Positions 57,218-64,000 of a stretch of DNA of 64,000 bases are shown one piece after another. A program made the translations under genes and the position numbers. Position 1 is the first letter of the stretch; each line of letters starts with the position of its first letter. Under the pieces are notes generated by a model. It saw only the letters and a program-made list of their open reading frames with translations. It made no database searches and was not told the DNA's origin. Origin of the DNA: Rufibacter roseolus. GTDB taxonomy: Bacteria > Bacteroidota > Bacteroidia > Cytophagales > Hymenobacteraceae. The stretch covers positions 2,245,498 through 2,309,497 of the forward strand of contig NZ_JAFMSU010000001.1 in NCBI RefSeq assembly GCF_017916365.1, in the 5' to 3' direction.

Positions 57218-59422
57218 ATGATTGACCACGAAGCAGAACGAAAAGAGATTCTGCGCCATTACCGAAAGTTACTGCGGCACGCCAAGCCTTTTCTGAAGGA
57301 CAACGACGCCAAGATCATAAAAAAGGCTTTTAACACCTCGTTGGAGGCCCACAAAGACATGCGCCGGAAGTCTGGCGAGCCGTACATTCTGCACCCTCTG
57401 GCCGTAGCCCAGATTGCCGTGGAGGAGATTGGCCTGGGAACCACCTCCATTGTGGCGGCCCTGCTGCACGATGTGGTAGAGGACACCGACCTGGAGATTG
57501 CCGACATTGAGCGTGACTTCGGGCCCAGCGTAGCCCGCATCATTGAAGGCCTCACCAAGATCTCAGGCGTATTTGAATACGGTACCTCGCAACAGGCCGA
57601 GAACTTTAGGAAGATGCTGCTCACGCTCTCTGATGATGTGCGTGTGATCCTCATAAAACTGGCCGACCGCCTGCACAACATGCGCACGCTTGGCAGCATG
57701 GCCCGCGATAAGCAGCTCAAGATCGCCTCTGAGACCATGTACCTGTACGCCCCGCTGGCGCACCGCCTGGGTTTGTATGCCATTAAGTCTGAGCTGGAGG
57801 ACCTGCACCTGAAGTACACCGATACGGAGACCTACAAGTTCATCTCCAACAAGATCAGGCAGACCAAAGCGGCGCGTAACAAGTTCATCTCTGATTTCAT
57901 CGGTCCAATTGAGGAAGAACTGCGGCGGCAAGGCTTCACCGATTTTGAGGTAAAGGGACGGCCCAAGTCCATCTACTCCATCCTCAAGAAGATGAAGAAG
58001 CAGAATGTCACCTTTGAGGAGATCTATGACCTGTTTGCCATCCGGATTATCCTGAACGTGCCCTATGAGCAGGAGAAACCCGTCTGCTGGCGCGTCTATT
58101 CCATTGTAACGGACTTCTATCAGCCTAATCCAGACCGCCTGCGCGACTGGATCAGTACGCCTAAAGCCAACGGTTACGAGGCACTGCATACCACTGTGAT
58201 GAGTAAGACCGGACAGTGGGTAGAGGTGCAGATCAGGACCAAACGCATGGATGACATCGCGGAGCGCGGGTACGCCGCCCACTGGAAATACAAAACCGGC
58301 AGCAACGCACCCTCAGAGTCTGGTCTGGATAACTGGATCAACAAGGTGCGCGACATGCTGGACGTGAACAACACCAACGCCATCGAGTTCCTGGACGAGT
58401 TCCGCACGAACCTGTTTGTGGAGGAGGTCTTTGTCTTTACGCCCAAAGGCGAGCTCATTATCTTGCCAGACCGCGCCACTGCTTTGGACCTTGCTTTCGA
58501 AATTCACACCCAAATCGGTTACCAAAGCTTGGGCGCGAAGGTGAATCAGAAGCTGGTGCCGCTCAGTTACCGCCTGCACAACGGGGACCAGGTAGAGATC
58601 CTGACCTCGCAGAAGCAGAAACCTACCGGCGAGTGGCTCAAGTTTGTGACCACTTCCAAGGCCCGGTCCAAAATAAAAGAGTTTTTGCGCGAAGAACGCA
58701 AAGGAAAAGCCGAGGAAGGGCGCCAGCAGGTGGTGGACCGGTTGCAGCTTTTGTCTATTGAGCCCTCGGCGGCGAACCTTAACCGGCTGGCGGCTTATTT
58801 CAACGCTTCCTCGCTGCAGGATTTCTTTTACCGCGTGGCGGTGAACCTCATTGACCTTAAAGAAATCAAAGAATACATCTTTAATCCGCAGAGCGAGAAA
58901 TACCGCCCGGCGTCCCTGTTAGTGGGTTCCAACTTTGACAAGGAGGTGGAGAAAATAAGGGGTGTCAACTCGCAGCTGCTGGTGATTGGCGGCGGCACCG
59001 ATAAGATTGACTATGAGCTGGCCAACTGCTGTAACCCCATCCCTGGCGATGACGTGTTCGGGTTCCAGACGGTAGACCATGGCATCACCATCCACCGGAC
59101 CACCTGCCCCAAAGCCGTGGAGCTGATGTCTAACTATGGGCACCGCATTGTGAAGGCTAAATGGACCGGCCAGCAGGAACTTTCCTTCCTGGCGGGTATC
59201 ACGCTCAAAGGAACCGATAGGGTAGGTCTGGTAAATGACGTGACTAAGATCATCTCCAACTCTTTGAAGGTGAACATGCGTTCCATCACCATTGACTCGC
59301 ATGACGGCGTGTTTGAAGGTCGCCTGATGGTGTTCGTGAATGACACTGCGCAACTGGAGAAACTGATCCAGAAACTGCTTAAGGTTAATGGCGTGCTGAG
59401 TGTTGACCGATTTGACTCTTAA
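57218..59422 (+). CDS. Bifunctional (p)ppGpp synthetase/hydrolase (Rel/SpoT family)
   Basis: 734 residues from the ATG at 57218; a TTG 25 codons upstream extends the frame without conserved sequence. The HD hydrolase domain has YILHPLAVAQI and ALLHDVVEDTD (about residues 80-90). The synthetase domain has GRPKSIYSILKKM, YDLFAIRIIL and RDWISTPKANGYEALHTTV. The TGS domain (VFVFTPKGELIILPDRATALDLAFEIHT), a Cys-bearing helical region (CCNPIPGDDVFGF) and a C-terminal ACT domain follow. Both catalytic sites look intact, so it should make and degrade the stringent-response alarmone. Monocistronic. Confidence 0.95.
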   Translation: MIDHEAERKEILRHYRKLLRHAKPFLKDNDAKIIKKAFNTSLEAHKDMRRKSGEPYILHPLAVAQIAVEEIGLGTTSIVAALLHDVVEDTDLEIADIERDFGPSVARIIEGLTKISGVFEYGTSQQAENFRKMLLTLSDDVRVILIKLADRLHNMRTLGSMARDKQLKIASETMYLYAPLAHRLGLYAIKSELEDLHLKYTDTETYKFISNKIRQTKAARNKFISDFIGPIEEELRRQGFTDFEVKGRPKSIYSILKKMKKQNVTFEEIYDLFAIRIILNVPYEQEKPVCWRVYSIVTDFYQPNPDRLRDWISTPKANGYEALHTTVMSKTGQWVEVQIRTKRMDDIAERGYAAHWKYKTGSNAPSESGLDNWINKVRDMLDVNNTNAIEFLDEFRTNLFVEEVFVFTPKGELIILPDRATALDLAFEIHTQIGYQSLGAKVNQKLVPLSYRLHNGDQVEILTSQKQKPTGEWLKFVTTSKARSKIKEFLREERKGKAEEGRQQVVDRLQLLSIEPSAANLNRLAAYFNASSLQDFFYRVAVNLIDLKEIKEYIFNPQSEKYRPASLLVGSNFDKEVEKIRGVNSQLLVIGGGTDKIDYELANCCNPIPGDDVFGFQTVDHGITIHRTTCPKAVELMSNYGHRIVKAKWTGQQELSFLAGITLKGTDRVGLVNDVTKIISNSLKVNMRSITIDSHDGVFEGRLMVFVNDTAQLEKLIQKLLKVNGVLSVDRFDS

Positions 59423-59464
59423 ATTATGGATAAACTTAATTTTAATCTGAACCTTAAGAGTCAA

Positions 59465-59911
59465 ATGAAATACCTTTTCCTGATTCCGTTGCTCTTGATT
59501 ATGAGTTGTAATGCCAACAGTCAGACATTAAAGAATAAGAAATTGCTTAGCGCCCTAAATAATTCTAGCCTTAAAGGGAGGGGAAACCTCATTGAAATAA
59601 CTTCTAATGAATTCAGACTGGACTACTACGATATCCACGAAAAAGATAGCCACCTTGAGTTCCTGAATGCAAAAGGTTATCAGGGAGGTGGACCTAGCTG
59701 GTTGGGGATTATCTACGGAGCTATTCAAATGTCAGACCCGACTATTGAATCTAAAATCAGATTTGATGATGAAGCCGAAGGACTAGCCATTTGGAGTTCT
59801 GACAGAGAAACTCTTGAAAAGGTGAGCAGATTGATTTCTGTGGTGAAATCAGACGAGGGAATCTTGTTAAAAGCTATTGAGGTAGCAGACCAAGCCGGAC
59901 AAATGGAATAA
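59465..59911 (+). CDS. Small lipoprotein with Imm51-like sequence
   Basis: 148 residues from the ATG at 59465; an earlier ATG at 59426 adds 13 polar residues that spoil the signal. The lipobox is IMSC (Cys about residue 16). The mature part contains LEFLNAKGYQGGGPSWLGIIYGAI followed by IRFDDEAEGLAIWSSDRETLEKVSRLI, which resembles the Imm51 immunity family (G-Y...W, then an acidic IxFDxEA block and a C-terminal helix). This is recognition by eye. The coding sequence is more AT-rich than the neighbouring Rel/SpoT gene, hinting at transfer. No toxin gene is adjacent. Confidence 0.6.
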   Translation: MKYLFLIPLLLIMSCNANSQTLKNKKLLSALNNSSLKGRGNLIEITSNEFRLDYYDIHEKDSHLEFLNAKGYQGGGPSWLGIIYGAIQMSDPTIESKIRFDDEAEGLAIWSSDRETLEKVSRLISVVKSDEGILLKAIEVADQAGQME

Positions 59912-59986
59912 GTTAAACTGCTTACAGCATTATGTCATTGCCTGTAAAGACTATTGCCTGCTCCTTATAAGTAGCAGATAAAAAGG

Positions 59987-60020
59987 AAAGCCCCACAAAT
60001 CAGTGGGGCTTTGCTTTTTC
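59987..60020 (+). terminator. Terminator after the immunity-like gene
   Basis: A 10-bp stem AAAGCCCCAC / GTGGGGCTTT followed by GCTTTTT, 75 bases past the stop. Confidence 0.85.
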
Positions 60021-60045
60021 AATAGGTGAAGCGATTAGTTGTTTT

Positions 60046-60084
60046 CTGCTTAAGACTCGTTTTCTGAAAACTGACTGGAAAACG
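60046..60084. repeat. Dispersed imperfect palindrome, copy 19
   Basis: CTGCTTAAGACTC and GACTGGAAAACG flank GTTTTCTGAAAAC. It lies 34 bases past the stop of the minus-strand surface protein gene. Confidence 0.6.
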
Positions 60085-60118
60085 TGCGGGGCAGAAGAAG
60101 GTGGTTTCTTTTAAAGAA

Positions 60119-60961
60119 TTAGAACTTATAGCTCAGGCCAAGGGTGATGTGAGACATCGGGCCAGACTCCAGTTCCAGGTGGGCACCTACGCTCTCGGTG
60201 AAGAAATAGCGGGCACCAGCCAGTACACCAACTTTCACTTCTCCCTCAGAGGCATCACCATAGTAATAAGAGTCATAGTTTACTTTGGTTCTGGCGTAGC
60301 CAAGGTTTAAGCCAGCATAAGTGTCCAGTTTCTCGTTTTTGGCCAGATCAAGGTGGTAGGCACCTTTCGCCCCGAAGTACATCACTGTCCATTTGTAGTC
60401 GCCTTCGCCCCATTTATAGTGTGAGTAAGAGAAAACACCGCCTACCCCAATGGTTCCTGGGCCAGCGGCCACGTTCAATCCTCTCTCATAAGAGAAGGTG
60501 AGGGGCATAAGTCTGCTTCCGCCTTTAGGGTAATCCAGGTTGTGTACTAACCCAAGCCCAAAGGAGATTACGTTTGACCCGCCCCCGAAAGCGGCGGAAG
60601 TCTGTTTTTTGCTTTTGGCTGGGCTTGCTACTTCTGGGGCTGGTGCTGGGGCAATAGCAGCTGTTTCAACCGGTTTTACCGGAGCGGCAGAGGCAACGGT
60701 TTTAGCCGGGGCTTTTTTAGTTGTAACAGCAGCGGTTGATTTTCTTACGGTGGAGGAAGCTGAATATGTTTTTGGTTTGGCAGTAGCCGCAGTAGCGGTT
60801 TTTGCCTTCGCTGTAGAAGCAGTGGCGGTGGTTTTCGCTTTGGCCTGCGTAGAAGTTGACGTTTTTGTTTTGGTTTGCGCTGATACAGCCAAAGAAGCTA
60901 AACATACTAAGCCTGTTAAGGTAAGCGAGCGCATGCCATGCAAAAAGGTTGAATTTTTCAT
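60119..60961 (-). CDS. Outer-membrane beta-barrel protein with low-complexity linker
   Basis: 280 residues. A signal peptide ends near Val-Ser-Ala-Gln (residue 29). Residues about 30-125 are a low-complexity Lys/Thr/Ala/Pro segment (TKTKTSTSTQAKAKTTATAS and similar), likely disordered. From about 130 a small beta-barrel follows with alternating aromatic strands (VISFGLGLVHNLDYP, LMPLTFSYERGLNV, LDTYAGLNLGYARTKVNYDSYYYG) and a terminal LGLSYKF ending in Phe. The fold is that of small Bacteroidota outer-membrane barrels. The basic linker might bind peptidoglycan or anionic polymers, which is speculation. Confidence 0.78.
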   Translation of the reverse strand: MKNSTFLHGMRSLTLTGLVCLASLAVSAQTKTKTSTSTQAKAKTTATASTAKAKTATAATAKPKTYSASSTVRKSTAAVTTKKAPAKTVASAAPVKPVETAAIAPAPAPEVASPAKSKKQTSAAFGGGSNVISFGLGLVHNLDYPKGGSRLMPLTFSYERGLNVAAGPGTIGVGGVFSYSHYKWGEGDYKWTVMYFGAKGAYHLDLAKNEKLDTYAGLNLGYARTKVNYDSYYYGDASEGEVKVGVLAGARYFFTESVGAHLELESGPMSHITLGLSYKF

Positions 60962-61215
60962 AATTGTAATTTTCAGAAAGGGTTAAAGATTCTTGAAGGG
61001 TTAAAAATGTCTTGGAGGATTATGAGATTGTCTGAAAGGCCTTTCTTAACAATTCTTATTTCGTGTTCCTGTTCTTTAGACACAGTGAAAAGGACTAACC
61101 CCTACTTTGGCGAGTTGAAATTTGGATGTTTTGGATGAACCCATTAATTCAAAGGATGAAATGGGCGAAACAGATACCGAAACGGAAAGAGGAAAATGGG
61201 TGGAATATGGGCTTC

Positions 61216-61255
61216 CTGTTTTTCTGGTGATTTCCTGAAACAAGGCTTTAAACAG
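61216..61255. repeat. Dispersed imperfect palindrome, copy 20
   Basis: Ends CTGTTTTTC and CTTTAAACAG with a TTTCCTGAAA core. The remainder of the 60962-61453 gap shows no gene. Confidence 0.55.
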
Positions 61256-61403
61256 AAACGGGCAGGCCTGTACTGGAAGAAGAGGCAGAAGCCGAAAAGA
61301 GGCTTGTTCCTTACTCGTTCCTTATTTGAAGAGCCGGGATGCCGGCAAGCCCTAAGAAAAAGCTACCGGCATTAGTTTTTCTGGATTTGCTTTTTAGGGG
61401 TGT

Positions 61404-61437
61404 TTTTAGCATTCCCACGTAAAACCTGTTAAGTTTG
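61404..61437 (+). promoter_or_regulatory. Promoter of fur-STAS-purA
   Basis: TAAGTTTG at 61430-61437 is a perfect -7 match, 16 bases before the fur ATG. The -33 region is only a T-run (TTTT near 61404-61407). The predicted leader is very short. Confidence 0.5.
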
Positions 61438-61453
61438 TAGCAGAAGAAGGCGT

Positions 61454-61930
61454 ATGGCACTAGATGAAGTGAAATTCATGGAGGTGAAGAAGATATTCAC
61501 CGCCTATTTAGAAAGCAAGGGTCTCCGGAAAACCCCGGAGCGCTATGCTATATTAGAAGAGATCTATTCGCGCACCGGACATTTTGATGTAGAATCGCTT
61601 TACATCAGCATGAAGAACAAGAACTACCAGGTGAGCCGGGCAACCGTATACAATACCTTGGATCTATTGGTAGAAAACGATCTGGTAAGTAAACATCAGT
61701 TTGGCCGTAACCTAGCCCAGTATGAGAAATCGTACGGCCGCCGCCAGCATGACCACGTCATTTGTACCGAATGCCACAAAGTGGTGGAGTTCTGTGACCC
61801 GCGGGTGCATAACATCCAGACCATGGTGGGTGATCTGCTTAATTTTAATATTCTGCACCACTCCCTAAATTTGTACGGTATTTGTGGTGACTGCCAGGCC
61901 AAACTAAACGCACCCATCCATGAAAATTGA
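61454..61930 (+). CDS. Fur family metal- or peroxide-responsive repressor
   Basis: 158 residues. An N-terminal winged helix has [31 protein letters not shown] and the recognition helix [19 protein letters not shown]. The dimerisation domain has [18 protein letters not shown] and CGDCQAKL, giving the two Cys-x2-Cys pairs of the structural zinc site and His residues for the regulatory metal. Fur, Zur and PerR cannot be separated reliably here. Its end overlaps the STAS gene by 11 bases. Confidence 0.93.
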   Translation: MALDEVKFMEVKKIFTAYLESKGLRKTPERYAILEEIYSRTGHFDVESLYISMKNKNYQVSRATVYNTLDLLVENDLVSKHQFGRNLAQYEKSYGRRQHDHVICTECHKVVEFCDPRVHNIQTMVGDLLNFNILHHSLNLYGICGDCQAKLNAPIHEN

Positions 61931-62267
61931 CCATTCGTTAGAAAACAACATCCTGATCATAAGACTGGAAGGGGACATGATTGGAGGCCCTGAGACGCAA
62001 CGCCTAATGGATCTGGCCAACAATACCATTGATGATGCGCTGCTGCTCTCAGCGGTGGATCTGTCCAATGTGCGGTTTATCAATAGCACCGGCATTGGCG
62101 TTTTGGTTTCCCTCTTAACCAAATTCAGAAACCGCGGTGGGGAGCTTATTCTCATCAACCCCTCAGAACACATTCGTAAGTTATTAATAATCACAAAACT
62201 GAGCGCCATCTTTACCATTGCCGAGGATGATACCAAAGCCGTTCAGCTTCTTAAAGAATCAGTTTAA
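61920..62267 (+). CDS. STAS domain protein (anti-sigma factor antagonist-like)
   Basis: 115 residues forming one STAS fold. [56 protein letters not shown] and [21 protein letters not shown] are typical; the Ser in NSTGIG is the normal phosphorylation site. The start lies inside the end of fur and purA begins directly after its stop, so three unrelated functions are translationally coupled. No matching anti-sigma kinase is in the window. Confidence 0.9.
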   Translation: MKIDHSLENNILIIRLEGDMIGGPETQRLMDLANNTIDDALLLSAVDLSNVRFINSTGIGVLVSLLTKFRNRGGELILINPSEHIRKLLIITKLSAIFTIAEDDTKAVQLLKESV

Positions 62268-63536
62268 ATGCCAGTTGACATTTTAGTAGGCCTCCAGTGG
62301 GGCGATGAAGGAAAAGGTAAGATCGTTGATGTACTTGCTCCTCAGTATGACGTGGTAGCCCGTTTCCAGGGTGGCCCTAATGCCGGACACACCCTTGAGT
62401 TTGAGGGAACCAAGCACGTGCTTCACCAAATACCTTCCGGTATCTTCCATGAGCACATCACCAACATCATCGGGAATGGCGTGGTGCTGGACCCAATCGT
62501 TTTCCGTACTGAAGTAGAGAAACTGGCTGCCAGGGGAGTGGATGTTTCCCGTAACCTTTTCATCTCCAAGAAAGCCCAGCTGATTCTGCCCTCGCATAAA
62601 AGCCTTGACAGAATCTCTGAGGAGGCTCTGGGCACTTCAAAGATCGGTTCTACCCAAAAAGGAATCGGACCGGCTTACCAGGACAAAATCGGTCGTAGCG
62701 GTCTGCGTGTAGGAGACATCCTCCAATCCGATTTCCAGGAGCGTTACCGAATCACGGTAGCCAAGCACCAGAAAATAGCCTCTTTTTACCAAAAGGATCT
62801 TGAAATAGAAGAACTGGAGCAACAATTCTTCAGCGCTATTGACTTCCTGCGCACCTATACCTTGGTAGATTCAGAATACATGATCAACCAAGCCATAAAG
62901 GACGGCAAGAAAATCCTGGCTGAAGGTGCGCAAGGTTCTCTCCTTGATATCGACTTTGGTACCTATCCGTTTGTGACATCCTCTAATACGTTGGTGGCAG
63001 GTGCCTGCACAGGCTTAGGAATTGCTCCGCGTCATATAGGTGAAGTGTACGGTATCTTCAAAGCCTACTGTACCCGCGTTGGAAGCGGTCCATTCCCAAC
63101 AGAGCTTCATGACGAAGTAGGCGAGAAGATCCGCCAGGCAGGAAGAGAGTTCGGTTCTACCACCGGACGTCCTCGTCGCTGCGGCTGGATAGACCTGCCC
63201 ACCTTGAAGTATGCGATCATGCTGAATGGCGTAACGCAGCTCAACATGATGAAGGCCGATGTACTGGATGACTTTGATGAGATCAGCGTCTGCACCCATT
63301 ATAAACTACCAGACGGTACCATTACCGAACAGGTGCCTCATGACCTTGATAAGACCGATCTCACGCCGGTATACATCACCATGAAAGGCTGGGGCGAAGA
63401 GCTCCGGAATTACGAAGCCTACAACGAGCTGCCCAAAGCGGTTCTGGAGTATGTGGCTTATTTAGAAGAACAGTTAGAGGTAAGCGTGAACATCATCAGC
63501 GTTGGCCCAGATAGAAAGAGCACTCTGGTAAAATAA
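62268..63536 (+). CDS. purA: Adenylosuccinate synthetase
   Basis: 422 residues. The start VDILVGLQWGDEGKGKIVDVLA carries the GDEGKGK loop. QGGPNAGHTL, GSTQKGIGPAYQDK, EGAQGSLLDIDFGTYPFVTSSNT, GPFPTEL and STTGRPRRCGWID are diagnostic. It converts IMP and aspartate with GTP to adenylosuccinate in AMP synthesis. The ATG follows the STAS stop with no gap. Confidence 0.96.
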   Translation: MPVDILVGLQWGDEGKGKIVDVLAPQYDVVARFQGGPNAGHTLEFEGTKHVLHQIPSGIFHEHITNIIGNGVVLDPIVFRTEVEKLAARGVDVSRNLFISKKAQLILPSHKSLDRISEEALGTSKIGSTQKGIGPAYQDKIGRSGLRVGDILQSDFQERYRITVAKHQKIASFYQKDLEIEELEQQFFSAIDFLRTYTLVDSEYMINQAIKDGKKILAEGAQGSLLDIDFGTYPFVTSSNTLVAGACTGLGIAPRHIGEVYGIFKAYCTRVGSGPFPTELHDEVGEKIRQAGREFGSTTGRPRRCGWIDLPTLKYAIMLNGVTQLNMMKADVLDDFDEISVCTHYKLPDGTITEQVPHDLDKTDLTPVYITMKGWGEELRNYEAYNELPKAVLEYVAYLEEQLEVSVNIISVGPDRKSTLVK

Positions 63537-63554
63537 TCGCCAGATACAATACTA

Positions 63555-63588
63555 GAAGAAGGCAAGGTGGAGCTCACCTTGCCTTCTT
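63555..63588 (+). terminator. Terminator of purA
   Basis: A long perfect palindrome (AGAAGGCAAGGTG and complement around GAGCTC) followed by TTTGTTT, 20 bases past the stop. Confidence 0.85.
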
Positions 63589-63659
63589 TGTTTACCAAGG
63601 GCTGGGATAAGGGAGAAGAGAATAAACGATAGCTTAGGAAGGCGCCATTCACTTTGAAG

Positions 63660-63955
63660 AAAATCTACAAAGCCTTGGAACTTCCTAATACCCTCCAGCA
63701 ATAGTTCTTCCCCAGACACCGGCCGGGAGCCCCTCAAAATAGTGAGAAGAAAAACCTACCCCTATCGGGAACTTCCAGGTACCTCATGGTGGTTCTAGCC
63801 CAGGGGCCAGCAGGGGCTCTTAGCTGAAAGGAATCCATCGAAAAATTTTTCCTAATTGGAACTTCCTGTCCTTCACTATGGTTAACCCCTAGGCTCCGGC
63901 AAGGAACAGCGAAAAGGGACCTTCTCCAGAAGAAAGCCCTTGGAAGCTGAAAGAG
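63660..63955. repeat. Degenerate 90-bp tandem repeat, three units
   Basis: GGAACTTCC occurs at 63677, 63768 and 63858, spaced 91 and 90 bases. The flanks also align: about 30 bases further on each unit has a TTCTTCCCCAG / TTCTAGCCCAGG / TTAACCCCTAGG block and then a CCGGC or CCAGC block and a GGAGC/GGCTC/GGAAC block. A partial fourth start (TTGGAAGC) lies near 63940. The rest of 63589-64000 shows no gene. Confidence 0.55.
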
Positions 63956-63969
63956 TTTTGCTACCTTTG
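63940..63969 (+). promoter_or_regulatory. Strong promoter facing out of the window
   Basis: TTG (63940-63942), a 19-base spacer and TACCTTTG (63962-63969) match the consensus. The local context GTTTTGCTACCTTTGCAG closely resembles that of the tRNA-Leu promoter (GTTTGCTACATTTGCAG), so a tRNA or other stable RNA may follow beyond 64000. Confidence 0.65.
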
Positions 63970-64000
63970 CAGCCCGCCCGGCAGGGGAGGGACGCAGAAC

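Noticed and set aside
1..64000. CRISPR arrays, insertion sequences, prophage or integrative elements
   Set aside because: No regularly spaced identical repeats, no transposase, integrase or phage structural gene is seen in any frame.

Overview
The window looks like a chromosomal segment of a Bacteroidota bacterium of the order Cytophagales, most likely the family Hymenobacteraceae (Rufibacter, Nibribacter or Pontibacter type). The basis is: type IX secretion proteins (a CHU_C-type sorting domain and PorP/SprF), an alternative complex III operon, TAnnTTTG promoters with a TTTG or TTG box about 20 bases upstream, and starts without obvious Shine-Dalgarno sequences. The genus is inference. I see no phage, plasmid, transposase, integrase or CRISPR.

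Layout. 1-6.9 kb: a truncated CocE-type serine hydrolase, a lipoprotein, an M14 zinc carboxypeptidase, a PQQ-type sugar dehydrogenase fused to cytochrome c, and a Rieske protein. 7.0-11.2 kb: a type IX-secreted lectin/Ig-like protein with its PorP/SprF partner, bracketed by two copies of an apparent small-RNA locus in direct orientation. 11.4-20.7 kb (minus strand): a cupin, priA, a YyaL-type thioredoxin protein, a GSCFA protein, a HAD phosphatase and the rpsF-rpsR-rplI operon. 20.7-21.8 kb: about 1 kb without genes, ending in a near-consensus promoter.

21.8-38.7 kb: one compact operon of 17 genes for the aerobic respiratory chain: actABCDEF (quinol:cytochrome c oxidoreductase), an A1-type aa3 oxidase (subunits II, I, two III-type and IV), heme A/O synthases, a Sco-like protein, DUF420 and DUF983 proteins and a small Cys-Cys membrane protein. 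Quinol electrons would pass through Act to oxidase, with the cofactor and assembly genes in the same transcript. 38.9-46.1 kb: an NtrY-like histidine kinase overlapping a very large outer-membrane protein. 46.3-52.7 kb: DUF2007, FRG-domain, hldD, a metal/cobalamin importer without its ATPase, a PTPS/QueD enzyme and lpxB. 52.8-56.9 kb: the clpX, clpP and trigger factor genes, each separately terminated. 57-64 kb: tRNA-Leu(UAG), a Rel/SpoT enzyme, a small immunity-like lipoprotein, a surface protein, and the overlapping fur-STAS-purA group. The window ends in a degenerate 90-bp tandem repeat and a strong promoter facing out.

Best candidates for something undescribed: (1) a family of about 20 dispersed imperfect palindromes of 36-42 bp, in nearly every intergenic gap but absent from the respiratory operon, one of them forming the lpxB stop codon; (2) the paired RNA loci, with an identical 56-bp 3' block, a 78% identical promoter-side block and unrelated middles; (3) the 90-bp tandem repeat at the right end; (4) an isolated Imm51-like lipoprotein behind the Rel/SpoT gene.
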